Shown: positions 34,710 to 44,262, counted from the first letter of the stretch. The stretch: 64,000 bases of DNA from an uncultured Planctomycetota bacterium (GCA_900696525.1 CAADGL010000021.1:409729-473728); one strand, 5' to 3'. The notes: a model not told the origin generated them from the sequence alone. Translations and numbers: made by a program.

Positions 34710-37700
34710 TCAGTTCGACCCGCCCTTGCCCGGCAACGCGCCGCCGCCCGCGTCGGCGAGCCGGCGGCCCGCGAGCTCCGCCCAGCGCGACTGGCCGAAG
34801 CGCTTCACGACCGCCTCGTACTGCTGCCGCGCCTCGGCGAACTTGTTCAGCGCCTCCAGGCAGCGCCCTGCTTCGTACAGCGCCGCCGCGCTCCACTCCG
34901 GATGCGCGTAGAGGATGTCCACCTTCAGCAGCTCGGCGACCGCTTGCTCATGCCTGTTCTGCGCGAAGAGGCACTCGCCGATCTGAAACTGGGCCCGCGC
35001 CGCGAGCGGACCGTCGTGGCCGGCGATCACTCGGGCATACGCGGCGATCGCGTCGTCGAAGCGCCGCTGGCCCTCGCGGGCGTAGCCGACGCCGAACTGC
35101 GCCTGGCGCCACTGCGGCCCGTCCGCATGCTTGCGCAGATAGGCGTCGAAGGCGCGCTCGCTCCGGTCCCACTGCTGAAGCGCGGCGCAGCACTCGCCCA
35201 GCCGCAGCAGGCTCGGGCCAAGCACGGCGTCGTTGGCGAACTCGTCGGCCACGCGCTGAAAGAGCGGCGCGGCGCGGGCATGCCGATCCTGCCGGAAATG
35301 CGCCTCGCCGCAGAAATACAGCGCCGACGCGGTCAGCGCGTGTCCCTTGTGCTCGCTCAGCATCGCTTCCAGCGCCTGCACCGCCGCGTCGAACGCCCCG
35401 GTCTCCGCCTGGCAGACGCCCAGCCGGTACAGCGCCAGCGCCCGGGCGTCGGCCGGCAGTCGCGCGAAGCCGGCGGCCTCGCGCAGCGCCCCGAGCAGCC
35501 GAGCGGCCTCGTCGCAGCGGCCGGCGGCGGCCTCCAGCTCCGCCAGCTCCAGCGTCGCGTGCGGCGCGAGCTCCGAGTCCGGGCGGCGCTCCAGCAGGGC
35601 GCGGTACGCCGCCGCGGCTTCGGCGCTCCGGTTCGCCTTCCGCAGGCACCAGGCCTGCTCATACGCGACGGCGTCGCGCAGCGGCTCGGCCAGCCGCTCC
35701 GGCGGGTCGCGCTCCAGCAGCGCGATCTCCGCGAGCGCCTCGGCGGCCTTCTCCTGCCGCGCGAGCGCGACGCAGAGGTGCGCGCGGGCGGCGGAACCGC
35801 GTGGTTCATTGTCCAGGCGACCCACGAGCTCGCGTGCCGTCGTCTCCGCCTCGGGATACGCCTGCGCCGCCAGCAGCGCCTGCGTGCGCGCCAGCAGCGC
35901 GTCCGCCTGCAACGCGGTGTCGGTGAACAGCGCCGCGGCGCGGGCGAAGTGCTCGGCGGCCTCGGCGTGCGCGCCGCGCCGCTGCGCCAGGTCGCCCAGG
36001 TGCGTCAGCGCGTAGGGCGCAAAGCGCGACGCGCCGTCGGCTTTCAGCAGTTGCTCGAACGCCCGCTGCGCCTCGTCGCGGCGATCCAATGCGACCAGGC
36101 GTTGCCCCTTCTCGAACAGCGCGTGAGTCCGCTGCGGGCTCTGCGCGAAGTCGCTCAGCAACCGGTCCCAGCAGCGCAGCGCTTCCGCGGCTCGGCCGGC
36201 GCGATCGTGGCAGAGCCCCAGCTTCAGCAGCGCGTCGTCCTTGCCGGAGGGACCGGGGGCGCGCTCCAGGTACGCCTCAAAGCAGCGCTGCGCCTCCGCC
36301 CAGTCCTGCTTGCAGAAGTGAATCTCGCCCAGCGCCAGCAGGCTCACCACCCACGACGGTTCGCTCGAGATCCGCTCCGCCGCGTGACGCAAACCCGGCA
36401 ACGCCGCATCGTGCTTTCCGAGCCGGTAATAGCAGAGCCCGGCGCGGAAACGCGCCGCGTCGGCCTGCGCGTGCTGCGGGAATCGCCGCAGCAGCGACTC
36501 GAAGGCGTCGGCCGCCTCCGCAAACTGCTCGAGCGCATAAGCCGACTCGGCGGCCAGGTAGGCCACCGCCGGCGCCGATTCGTGCCCGCCGTGCTCGCGC
36601 TCGAACGCGGCACAGTGCGTCCGGCACTCCGCGAAACGCCCGCGCTGATACTCGACGGTGGCCGCGAGGTAGAGCGCGTCGGCGGTCAGCGCGTGGCCGC
36701 GGTGCGTGGCCATGAAAACGGCCAGCGCCGCCGCCGCCTCGTCGGTCTTGCCGGCGCGCAGCAGCGCCACGGCGCGATCGAATCGCATTTCGGGCAGCAG
36801 CGGGGACTGCGGGAAACGCTCGATGGCCCGCGCCAGGCGCTCGGCGGCGTCGGCGTGCTGGCGCTCGTGCAGGGCGCACTTGGCCAGCCAGTACGCGGCC
36901 TGGTCGGCCCAGGCGTCACCCGCCCGCTCGACGCGCGCGAAGTCCTGCCGCGCCGCCGCGATGCGCCCCTGGTCGTAGTGCACGCGCCCGCGCAGCAACA
37001 GGCCATCGGCGAGGCGCGGATGCTCGCCACCGGCCCCGATGAATCGCTCCAGCGCCTGGAGCGCCGCCTCCGCGCGGCCGACCCGCAGCTCGGCGCCCGC
37101 CAGCGACAGCCAGGCGTCGGCGGCCAACGCCCCGGACGCCGACCGCGCGGCCGACGCATACAGCCGCTGGGCCTGGTCGAGTTCGCCGAGCTGCTCGTGC
37201 GCCTGCGCCGCGAGCAGTTCGAGCTGCGCGCGATGTTCGCTGCGGGGAAACGCCTCCCACGCGGCCTGGCAGCGTTCGATGACCGACTTCCACTCGCCGC
37301 GGCCGGCGTCGGCCATCGCCCAGAGCAGCCAGACGCGCCCGCGCAGCGGGCTGTCGGCCCAGCGCCGCGTGAAGGCCTCCGCCTGCCGGGCCACGTCGGC
37401 CGGCTTGTCGGCGCGATACAGCGCCTCGATCAGCAGCGCCGCGCCATCGTCCGCCAGCTCGTGGTCGGCAAGATCGCGCAGCAGGCGCACGAGCACGTCC
37501 GCCGCCTCGCCCGGCCGGCCGAGCTGCACCAGGCACTGGCCGCGCATGACGATCGCTTCGGCGGCGAACTCGAAATCGCGCCGGCTTGGAATCTGCGCCA
37601 ACTCCGCCGTCGCCGCCGCGAAGTCTCCTGCTCGATATAGGCAGACGGCCAGGCCGTAGCGGGCGACGGGCGCCCTGGCGTGCGTAGGATTGGCGTCGAG

Positions 37701-37931
37701 GAACGCTCGATACTCGCGTGCGGCGAGCTCGTGCAGCCCGCGGTTCAGCAGGCCGTTCGCCGCATTGAGCTGGCGCGTCGCGCTCGCGTCAGCGGCGCTG
37801 GCGTCGCCGGCGCCGCCGGGGGCGACCGGGGCGGTCTGCACCGCGGCCGGGGCCGGCGCCGGACCGAGCGAAGCAACGACCGCGGCAAGCCAAAGACACG
37901 ATCCGGCGAGAATCAGCCTCCGTGCGTGCAT
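34710..37931 (-). CDS. Large exported TPR protein of the exb operon
   Basis: A 1073-residue protein with a signal peptide (MHARRLILAGSCLWLAAVVASLGPAPAPA) and more than 20 TPR-type repeats over almost its whole length (for example AVARYGLAVCLYRAGDFAAATAEL, LYRLGVCQAETGAFDAAVQALEAML, QAQFGVGYAREGQRRFDDAIAAYARV). TPR superhelices bind proteins or polysaccharides; planctomycete versions resemble the YbgF/CpoB partner of Tol-Pal in layout, though this one is far longer. ATG 37931 has GGAGGG 7 bases upstream. First gene of the TPR-exbB-exbD-giant protein unit. Confidence 0.88.
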   Translation of the reverse strand: MHARRLILAGSCLWLAAVVASLGPAPAPAAVQTAPVAPGGAGDASAADASATRQLNAANGLLNRGLHELAAREYRAFLDANPTHARAPVARYGLAVCLYRAGDFAAATAELAQIPSRRDFEFAAEAIVMRGQCLVQLGRPGEAADVLVRLLRDLADHELADDGAALLIEALYRADKPADVARQAEAFTRRWADSPLRGRVWLLWAMADAGRGEWKSVIERCQAAWEAFPRSEHRAQLELLAAQAHEQLGELDQAQRLYASAARSASGALAADAWLSLAGAELRVGRAEAALQALERFIGAGGEHPRLADGLLLRGRVHYDQGRIAAARQDFARVERAGDAWADQAAYWLAKCALHERQHADAAERLARAIERFPQSPLLPEMRFDRAVALLRAGKTDEAAAALAVFMATHRGHALTADALYLAATVEYQRGRFAECRTHCAAFEREHGGHESAPAVAYLAAESAYALEQFAEAADAFESLLRRFPQHAQADAARFRAGLCYYRLGKHDAALPGLRHAAERISSEPSWVVSLLALGEIHFCKQDWAEAQRCFEAYLERAPGPSGKDDALLKLGLCHDRAGRAAEALRCWDRLLSDFAQSPQRTHALFEKGQRLVALDRRDEAQRAFEQLLKADGASRFAPYALTHLGDLAQRRGAHAEAAEHFARAAALFTDTALQADALLARTQALLAAQAYPEAETTARELVGRLDNEPRGSAARAHLCVALARQEKAAEALAEIALLERDPPERLAEPLRDAVAYEQAWCLRKANRSAEAAAAYRALLERRPDSELAPHATLELAELEAAAGRCDEAARLLGALREAAGFARLPADARALALYRLGVCQAETGAFDAAVQALEAMLSEHKGHALTASALYFCGEAHFRQDRHARAAPLFQRVADEFANDAVLGPSLLRLGECCAALQQWDRSERAFDAYLRKHADGPQWRQAQFGVGYAREGQRRFDDAIAAYARVIAGHDGPLAARAQFQIGECLFAQNRHEQAVAELLKVDILYAHPEWSAAALYEAGRCLEALNKFAEARQQYEAVVKRFGQSRWAELAGRRLADAGGGALPGKGGSN

Positions 37932-38112
37932 GTCTCGACCCTCCGTGCGGCCCCTGCTGCTGTGCGGACGCAGCCGCCATGCGTCATCCTGGCGTCGCGC
38001 AGCGACCGAAGGACCTGGCGAGCGCGGCGGACTCGCGGTCCGCAGGCTGGTGCTTCGCTGCGCTCAGCGCGAAGCGTGCAGGCGGCCGAGCTGGCTTGCA
38101 GCATCGCCGTCG
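37932..38112. other. Intergenic, possible dispersed repeat
   Basis: No gene. Bases about 37980-38080 contain GTCATCCTGGCGTCGCGCAG followed by GACCGAAGGACCTGG and CGCTCAGCGCGAAGC. This resembles a repeat often seen dispersed in bacterial genomes (memory-based resemblance, not checked). Confidence 0.3.
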
Positions 38113-41100
38113 CTATTCGTCGTCGTCATCGTCGCCGTCGTCGCCGTCGTCGTCGTCCTGCTGGCTACACGGCGCCGCGGTTGTTGCCCCACCGCGAGCG
38201 CGCAGCCGCTCGGCATCGCGCGACAGTCGCGCCGCGAGCTCCGACAGCTCGGCCGCGAGCCTGGCCGCCTGGTCGCCGGAAGCCGCTTCGGCGAGCGCCC
38301 CGTACTGCGCCAGCCAGCGTGCGAGATCGGACTTTCTCGCCGAGGCGGCGGTCGCGTCGCCGAGCTCGGCGGCCCGGCGCGCTTCCAGGTCCGCCATCAT
38401 GGGCGCCAGCGCTCCGTCCGGCAGGCGGCTGCGAAGCAACGCGCCGACCTCCGCGGCCCGCTGCTCCCACAGCCGGGCGCCGAGAGCGTGCAGTGACTCC
38501 TCGAGCTCGCCGACCTCCTCGTCGAGCTTGGCGCCGGCGCGCTCCATCGCGTCGGCGGTCTCGCGCGACTCCACCGCCCGGCGCGTCGTCTCGGCGACCT
38601 GCGCCTCCATGCGGCGCATCTCCCGCTCAAGGTCGCGCACCTGGCGACGCATCACGCGCTGCGCCTGCTCGTCGGGCTCGTCCTCCGACATGCGCTCCTG
38701 CATGCGCCGCACCTCCTCCTGCAAACGCTGCGACTGCTCACGCAACTGCTCGGCGTGACGCCGCAGCGCCTCCGACTGCTCCTGGAGCCGGCGAATGTTA
38801 ACTTCGCGCTGGTTGCGCGCGGCATCCGCCTGCCGCCGCAACGCCTCGGCCGCTTCGCGCTGCGCCATTCCCCGCGCCACCGCCGCTTCGCGCTCGCGTT
38901 TCAACTGCGACTCCAGCGTCATTCGCGGCGGGAGCGGCGCGGCTGGCGCCGTCGCGCCGCCGAACATCGGCGTCCTGGGCACGGCGGGCGGCGTCGGCGT
39001 CGCCCGGGCCCGCGTCCTGGACGGCTGCTGGCCGCCGCCGGGATGGATCATCTCCACAAAGGCGGCGAATACCTCGTGCTGGCGCGGCGTGGCGATCACC
39101 TCGATCTCCGTGCTGCCCGCGTTGACCAGGATCGGAACATCGTCGCGCACCATCAGGGCGCAAAGCGCCTGCAACTTCCCCGCCGGCAACCGGTAGCTGC
39201 GCGTGATCGTGCTTTCGCCTTCCTGGGCAACACCGGCCGAGAACAGGGCCGCGGCCAGGGGCGCCTGCTGCGTAGGATGGCCGGGCTGCGCGACGGCCGC
39301 GCCGCCTGCCCCGAGGAACACGGGCTGTGTCGGCGCCGCAACCGCCTGGCCCGACGGTCCTTTGAACAACCCGCCCCCGCCGGACGCCGTCGTGTACACG
39401 CCGCCTTGCGGCGCAACCACCCACGTCACGCTCGAGCCGGAGGCATGCCCCGCGCCGCCTTCGGCCGGTGCGGCGATCAGCGAGGTTACGGAGGCCGACG
39501 GCGCAACGGCGACAACGCCCGGCACTGACTCGGCCCTGCTGAACAGGGGAGCCGCGCCAGGCTGCGCCTGCAACGACAGCGGCGTCTCTGCCTTCGATCC
39601 GGCTTTCTGCTTTTCCTCGGGCGGGCACGAGAGCGCCGGGGCGGCAATCCACGCCAGCGTCACCAGCGACGCCGTCATTCCCAGACCGACCAACGAGTGA
39701 CGCGGACGCGTCTGCTGCGTCATGACCATGGTAAGCCTCCTGGCTAGTTGCCTTGCATTCCGAGAACTGACCGCCGCGCCCACGACGGGCGGACGGGCCT
39801 CAACCGGTCCGATGAACTCTTTCGTGTGCAGGAGCGCCTCGGCGTACGCCCGCCGGCGGCGCGGCATGAGCCACGTGACCCAGGCATCGCAGGACAGGTC
39901 GGCTTCCTCGTGCAGGCGGTGGCGCACCCACCACACGACCGGATGCCACCAGTAGAGCACGGTCACGAGCAGCTCCAGCCAGCAGACCCAATGATCTCGC
40001 CGATGTAGATGCGCCAGCTCATGACACAGGATCGCGCGCCGGCCCGGCCGGTCGAGCTGCCGCCACAACTCAACCGGCAGGTACACCCGCGGCCCGCCCA
40101 CGCACCACACCAGCGGCGAGATGCGCTGGCGCACCATCAGCACCGGCGGCGCCTGGTTCAGGCCCAATTGCTCGGCGATGTCCTCCGCCTCGCGCTGCAC
40201 CCAGGGCGGCGTGGCGCCCACCGGGCGCAGACGCCGGCTGAACCACACCATCCGCGCCAGCGTCGCCAGAAGCACTACGCTCGCCCCCAGCGCCCAGAGC
40301 GCCGGCGGCATCGCCGGCAGGCGACCCAGGAGGTTGCGAACCGCCAACAGGGCCGCGAGCCAGGCGAAAGAGAGATCGGCGGCGGGCGTGTGGCTGATGG
40401 CGGGTTCCGAGTCCAGGAACTCGGAATCGACGCCCGCCGCCGTGGGGGCCCAAGGGATTTCGTTTGCGCTCAGCAGATATTCCTGCGCCGGTTCGGACGC
40501 CGACGTCTCACGCTCGACCGCCGGCCTTTCGTTTTCGCTCGCTCGATCGGGCTCAACGGCGTTCACCGCCGGCGATCGCGATTCCGGTATCGGGCACAGC
40601 ACCACGTCGGCCGCGCCGGAGGCCGTCGCCGACGGCGGCCGCGCACTCGGGAGCGGGTGCTGACCGGCCGCTGCCTCGGGTGGGAGCGAGCGCGGCGAAA
40701 TGGAATGGTCCGGGCGGGGCTGGCGAAAACCGTCGCCGTGCGCCGACCGGCCTGCGCCGCCGCGACGCTCGGCGTCAATCGCTGTCAGCGGGGTGGTGGC
40801 GCGCGCCGGGCGGTCTTGGGGAGACCGGCCCACCGCGCGTGGCGCCTGGGCGGGCTGTGCATCAGCCGACGGCGACTGCGACTCGCCCAGCGGCGCGCCG
40901 CTCGCGTTGGCCGCGAAGCGCTGTACGCTCTCCGCAATGCGCAGCGATTCTCCAAGGGGCGAGACGGGCATGACCAGCGGCAGGAGAAACGACAGCAGCA
41001 CCACGGCCCACAGCCCGTGCCGCGTGGCCGGCCGGGTCGACAGCCGGGCCGCGACCCCGGCGGCCACTGCGACCAGCAGGACGATCCAGGCATTCTGCCA

Positions 41101-41133
41101 GAGGCTGTGAGCGGTCCACTCAAGCCAGGCCAT
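38113..41133 (-). CDS. BlaR1/MecR1-like M56 family peptidase with coiled coil and acidic tail
   Basis: A 1006-residue membrane sensor-protease. N-terminal TM helices (about 15-30 and 41-57) precede a long polar insert, another TM (about 281-297), the M56 zinc site HELAH (371-375) and a following TM (about 383-400). The C-terminal half is a low-complexity region, a heptad-rich charged coiled coil (about 740-920) and a final tail of some 14 Asp/Glu/Gly residues. M56 proteins cleave a BlaI-type repressor after sensing a signal. The blaI-like gene is 105 bases upstream. No penicillin-binding sensor domain is evident, so the signal is probably not a beta-lactam. ATG 41133 has AAGGGAG. Confidence 0.87.
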   Translation of the reverse strand: MAWLEWTAHSLWQNAWIVLLVAVAAGVAARLSTRPATRHGLWAVVLLSFLLPLVMPVSPLGESLRIAESVQRFAANASGAPLGESQSPSADAQPAQAPRAVGRSPQDRPARATTPLTAIDAERRGGAGRSAHGDGFRQPRPDHSISPRSLPPEAAAGQHPLPSARPPSATASGAADVVLCPIPESRSPAVNAVEPDRASENERPAVERETSASEPAQEYLLSANEIPWAPTAAGVDSEFLDSEPAISHTPAADLSFAWLAALLAVRNLLGRLPAMPPALWALGASVVLLATLARMVWFSRRLRPVGATPPWVQREAEDIAEQLGLNQAPPVLMVRQRISPLVWCVGGPRVYLPVELWRQLDRPGRRAILCHELAHLHRRDHWVCWLELLVTVLYWWHPVVWWVRHRLHEEADLSCDAWVTWLMPRRRRAYAEALLHTKEFIGPVEARPPVVGAAVSSRNARQLARRLTMVMTQQTRPRHSLVGLGMTASLVTLAWIAAPALSCPPEEKQKAGSKAETPLSLQAQPGAAPLFSRAESVPGVVAVAPSASVTSLIAAPAEGGAGHASGSSVTWVVAPQGGVYTTASGGGGLFKGPSGQAVAAPTQPVFLGAGGAAVAQPGHPTQQAPLAAALFSAGVAQEGESTITRSYRLPAGKLQALCALMVRDDVPILVNAGSTEIEVIATPRQHEVFAAFVEMIHPGGGQQPSRTRARATPTPPAVPRTPMFGGATAPAAPLPPRMTLESQLKREREAAVARGMAQREAAEALRRQADAARNQREVNIRRLQEQSEALRRHAEQLREQSQRLQEEVRRMQERMSEDEPDEQAQRVMRRQVRDLEREMRRMEAQVAETTRRAVESRETADAMERAGAKLDEEVGELEESLHALGARLWEQRAAEVGALLRSRLPDGALAPMMADLEARRAAELGDATAASARKSDLARWLAQYGALAEAASGDQAARLAAELSELAARLSRDAERLRARGGATTAAPCSQQDDDDGDDGDDDDDE

Positions 41134-41238
41134 TTCGTGGCTCCCTTGCCACCGACGCCGCGGCGCGCCCTGCGGGGGCGCCAACCATCTGAACGGTCGA
41201 GCCGCGCGCCGGGGCGCGGCAGCCGAGGTCGCACGGGG

Positions 41239-41646
41239 TCACCGGCCGGCGCGGCCGCCGCCCTGGGGTCCGTCGAGGCGCTCGATCAATCGCTGAAGCT
41301 CTTCCAGCTCTTCGCGCTTGAGCCGCTGCGTTCGCACGAGCTGAAGGACAAGCGGCCCGGCGGCGCCGTCGTAGAGCTGCTCCAGCAGTTCGCGCAGGCG
41401 CGAGCGGCTGATCTGGTCGCGCGTGATGGCCGCCCGGTAACGAAAGGCGGCCTCTGAGCGATCGCTGGAGACGAAGCCCTTCTGCTCCAACCGCGCCAGC
41501 ATCGTCTGCACAGTCGTGTAGGCGATGCGCCGCCCGTGCTGGTGCAGCGTGTGCAGCACGTCGCGTACGTTCGATTCCCCCCGGTCCCACAGGACCCTGA
41601 GGACCTCGAGCTCGGCCGCTCCCAGTTCGTATTCGCGCGCCGCCAT
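41239..41646 (-). CDS. BlaI/MecI/CopY family transcriptional repressor
   Basis: A 135-residue winged-helix repressor: EYELGAAELEVLRVLWDRGESNVRDVLHTL, then the recognition segment RRIAYTTVQTMLARLEQKGFVSS, and a helical C-terminal dimerisation region. In this family the repressor is inactivated by its partner M56 protease, encoded next. The family half-site TACTACA occurs within its own promoter region (41796-41802), which points to autoregulation of the pair. ATG 41646 gives the family-typical start. Confidence 0.93.
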   Translation of the reverse strand: MAAREYELGAAELEVLRVLWDRGESNVRDVLHTLHQHGRRIAYTTVQTMLARLEQKGFVSSDRSEAAFRYRAAITRDQISRSRLRELLEQLYDGAAGPLVLQLVRTQRLKREELEELQRLIERLDGPQGGGRAGR

Positions 41647-41774
41647 CGCCGGTCCGGTCTCCTGCCTGAACAGGTTGACGCGCAGCGCCCGCCGCCCCGG
41701 ACGTAAGAAAGTCCGCCCGGGAGCGTCCGCGCGCGTCCGGGACGCGCACGCGGGCCAAGCCCCGCTCGGCCCTC
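41647..41774. other. 5' leader of the blaI-like gene
   Basis: About 140 bases between the predicted promoter and the blaI-like ATG. Nothing recognisable apart from an AGGAG at about 41661. No small gene seen. Confidence 0.35.
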
Positions 41775-41820
41775 CTACACGCGTCGGAGGAAGTCTACTA
41801 CACAAGTCGGAGGCTGTCAA
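41775..41820 (-). promoter_or_regulatory. Promoter and BlaI-type operator of the blaI-M56 pair
   Basis: On the minus strand, a perfect TTGACA (41820-41815), a 17-base spacer and TAGACT (41797-41792). Two 16-bp direct repeats (41798-41813 and 41775-41790; 14 of 16 identical, 23 bp apart) occupy the spacer and the start-site region. The upstream one includes TACTACA, the known BlaI/MecI half-site. Repressor bound here would block RNA polymerase. Confidence 0.72.
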
Positions 41821-41994
41821 ACCAATCTCGATTTTTTTCTTGCGCCGGCGGGCCCCCGGCTTGCGAAAACCGCCCGCTGCGACGAAAAGGGACCGGATGG
41901 CGCCACGGGCCGTGCGCCGGGTGTGCGCCGCGACGGCCAGGGGCTGGGGCGGGCCGACGTGCTCCGTCGCCAGGCGCGGAAGGCAAGCAGGGGT

Positions 41995-42951
41995 ATGTCC
42001 GAGGCGATGACTCTCGAGGGCGTCGGGAAGCGCTTCGGCGATTTCGTCGCCGTCGAGTCGCTGACCTTGCGCGTTCCCGCTGGACAGATCGTGGGCTTTC
42101 TCGGGCCGAACGGCGCGGGCAAGACCACGACGCTGCGCATGGTGATGAGCATCCTGCTTCCCGACACCGGGCACATCAGCGTGCTCGGACGGCCGGCCGC
42201 TTCGGAAGTGAAGGACCGCATCGGGTACCTGCCGGAAGAGCGCGGCCTCTACCGCAAGATGACCGTTGAGAAGACGCTGCGCTATTTCGGCCAGCTCAAG
42301 GGGCTGGCCGGGCCTGACCTGTCGCGGCGGATCGCCGCCGGCCTGGAGCGGATCGGCCTGGCGAACTGGGCGGGCACGAAGATCGAAGGGCTGTCGAAGG
42401 GGATGCAGCAGAAGGTGCAGTTCCTGGCGACGGTGCTGCACGAGCCGGAGCTGGTCGTGCTCGACGAGCCCTTCTCCGGCCTCGATCCGATCAACACCGA
42501 GGCGCTCAAGGAGCTGATGTTCGATCTGCGACGGCGCGGGACGACGGTCCTCTTCTCAACCCACCAGATGGAGTCCGCCGAGCGCCTCTGTGACCGAATC
42601 GTGCTGATCAACCGCGGACGGCTCCTGCTGGAGGGCGTCCTGAGCGAGATCCGCGCCCAGTTCGCCTCGCGCATCGTCACCCTCGAAGGCGAAGGCGACT
42701 TCGAGCCGCTGCGCACGCTGCCCGGCATCGTCTCGGCCGAGATCAGCGGCGGCCAGGCGCAGCTCGAACTCGGCGACAGCCTGGCGCCAGACGCTGTCCT
42801 CCGCCGCGCCATGGAGCAGGTGCGCATCACGCACTTCGAGGTCCACCGTCCCAGCCTGCACCAGATCTTCGTCAAGCTCGTCGGCGCAGACCACGACGCG
42901 GGCGCTCGCGGCGGGGCGGTCGCGATCGCCCCGGCGGAGGGCGCCGCATGA
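41995..42951 (+). CDS. ABC-2 type exporter, ATP-binding protein
   Basis: A 318-residue ATPase. Walker A is GPNGAGKTT (37-45), the signature is LSKGMQQKVQF, and Walker B is LVVLDEPFSGLD, with the H-loop FSTHQMESAERLC. The YLPEERGLYRKMTVEKTLRYFGQLKG stretch and a C-terminal extension of about 90 residues are typical of the NatA-like subgroup, whose partners export sodium or other small molecules. ATG 41995 follows CAGGGG. The stop overlaps the permease start (ATGA). Substrate unknown. Confidence 0.93.
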   Translation: MSEAMTLEGVGKRFGDFVAVESLTLRVPAGQIVGFLGPNGAGKTTTLRMVMSILLPDTGHISVLGRPAASEVKDRIGYLPEERGLYRKMTVEKTLRYFGQLKGLAGPDLSRRIAAGLERIGLANWAGTKIEGLSKGMQQKVQFLATVLHEPELVVLDEPFSGLDPINTEALKELMFDLRRRGTTVLFSTHQMESAERLCDRIVLINRGRLLLEGVLSEIRAQFASRIVTLEGEGDFEPLRTLPGIVSAEISGGQAQLELGDSLAPDAVLRRAMEQVRITHFEVHRPSLHQIFVKLVGADHDAGARGGAVAIAPAEGAA

Positions 42952-44195
42952 GGAAAGTGCTCATCGTCGCGCTCCGCGAGTACGTCGAGACCGTCAAGAC
43001 GCGGGCGTTCCTCTTCGGCGTGATCCTGATGCCGGCGGTGATCATCGGCATCATGATTCTCAGCCTGCGCATCAGCGAGGTCACGCGCAGCGAGGCCATG
43101 CCGCCGAGGCCCGTGCTGGTGCTCGACCGGCACGGCGCGGTGCTCCCGCACCTGGAGCGGGCGTTCGAGGAATTCAACGCCGCCAACCCGAACCAGCCGC
43201 TGGTGCTGGTGCGGCCGGGCAGCCAGGAGGAGAGTTTCGACGCCGCCCTGACTCGCATGCGCGATGGCGAGGTCGAGGCCGTGCTCGAGGTGTCGACCGA
43301 CGCCGTCGGCGGAGAGGGCGGCGTGCGTCTGGCGCGACGTGGGGCGCAGCTCGACCTGTGGCGGACCCTGAGCCGCATGGCTCAGGAGGCGATCGTGCGC
43401 GTGCGCTTCGAGCAGGAGAATCCGCCGCTCGACCGCGAGTACGTGCTGCGGCTGGAGCGCGGGGCGCCCTTCGAGCTGGTGGACGTGGCGACCGGCGCCA
43501 CCGGCGGCGACGAAGCCACCCGGGCGCTGACGCCGTTCATCTTCGTCTTTGTGCTGTACATGGGCATGATGGGCATCAGCTACGGGCTGTTGACCAGTGT
43601 GATCGAGGAGAAGAACTCGCGCATCGTCGAGGTGCTGCTGTCGGCGGTCAGTCCGTTGCAGCTCATGGCGGGCAAGATCATCGGCATGGTGCTGGTGGGC
43701 GCGACGATGCTCACGGTCTGGGTGGTCGTCGGCTACTGCGGCGCCCAGATGCGCGGCATGACCTACCTGGTCGAGGCGCGGACGCTCGTGCTGGCCGTGC
43801 TCTACTTCATCCCGGGCTTCCTGCTGATGTCGTCGCTGCTGGCCGGCGTGGGCGCCGCCTGCAACACGCTCAAGGAAGCCCAGAGCATGTCCTCGCCGTT
43901 GTCGCTGATCAACATCGTGCCCATCATGCTCTCGTTCCAGATCTCCCAGTATCCCAACTCCGCCCTCAGCGTCGCCCTCAGCTACGTCCCGCCCATCACG
44001 CCGTTCGTCATGATCCTGCGCATCTGCGGCGATCAGCGCCTGCCGTTCTGGGAGCTCGTGCTGACGCAGCTCCTGCTGTGGGCGTCGGTGCTGGCCGCCA
44101 TGTGGGCCGCGTCGAAGGTCTTCCGCATCGGCATCCTGATGTACGGCAAGCCGCCCAGCCTCATCGAGCTGGCTCGCTGGGTGCGCTACACCTGA
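42948..44195 (+). CDS. ABC-2 type exporter, permease (NatB-like)
   Basis: A 415-residue permease. One TM helix near the N-terminus (AFLFGVILMPAVIIGIMIL) is followed by a large extracytoplasmic domain of about 140 residues. Then five or six TM helices occupy the C-terminal half, with the conserved SVIEEKNSRIVEVLLSAVSPLQLMAGKIIG motif of ABC-2/NatB permeases. It forms an exporter with the ATPase encoded just upstream. No regulator or substrate clue is adjacent. Confidence 0.92.
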   Translation: MRKVLIVALREYVETVKTRAFLFGVILMPAVIIGIMILSLRISEVTRSEAMPPRPVLVLDRHGAVLPHLERAFEEFNAANPNQPLVLVRPGSQEESFDAALTRMRDGEVEAVLEVSTDAVGGEGGVRLARRGAQLDLWRTLSRMAQEAIVRVRFEQENPPLDREYVLRLERGAPFELVDVATGATGGDEATRALTPFIFVFVLYMGMMGISYGLLTSVIEEKNSRIVEVLLSAVSPLQLMAGKIIGMVLVGATMLTVWVVVGYCGAQMRGMTYLVEARTLVLAVLYFIPGFLLMSSLLAGVGAACNTLKEAQSMSSPLSLINIVPIMLSFQISQYPNSALSVALSYVPPITPFVMILRICGDQRLPFWELVLTQLLLWASVLAAMWAASKVFRIGILMYGKPPSLIELARWVRYT

Positions 44196-44232
44196 AAGCC
44201 CCCGCGGTGGCGTCGGTGCCCCAAAAATCGCG

Positions 44233-44262
44233 TTGACTCGCGCGGCGTGGCTTCGTTAACAT
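44233..44262 (+). promoter_or_regulatory. trp operon promoter
   Basis: TTGACT (44233-44238), 18-base spacer, TAACAT (44257-44262): 5/6 and 4/6 matches. Transcription would start about 44269, some 15 bases before the leader-peptide ATG. No TrpR-type operator was recognised. Confidence 0.6.
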
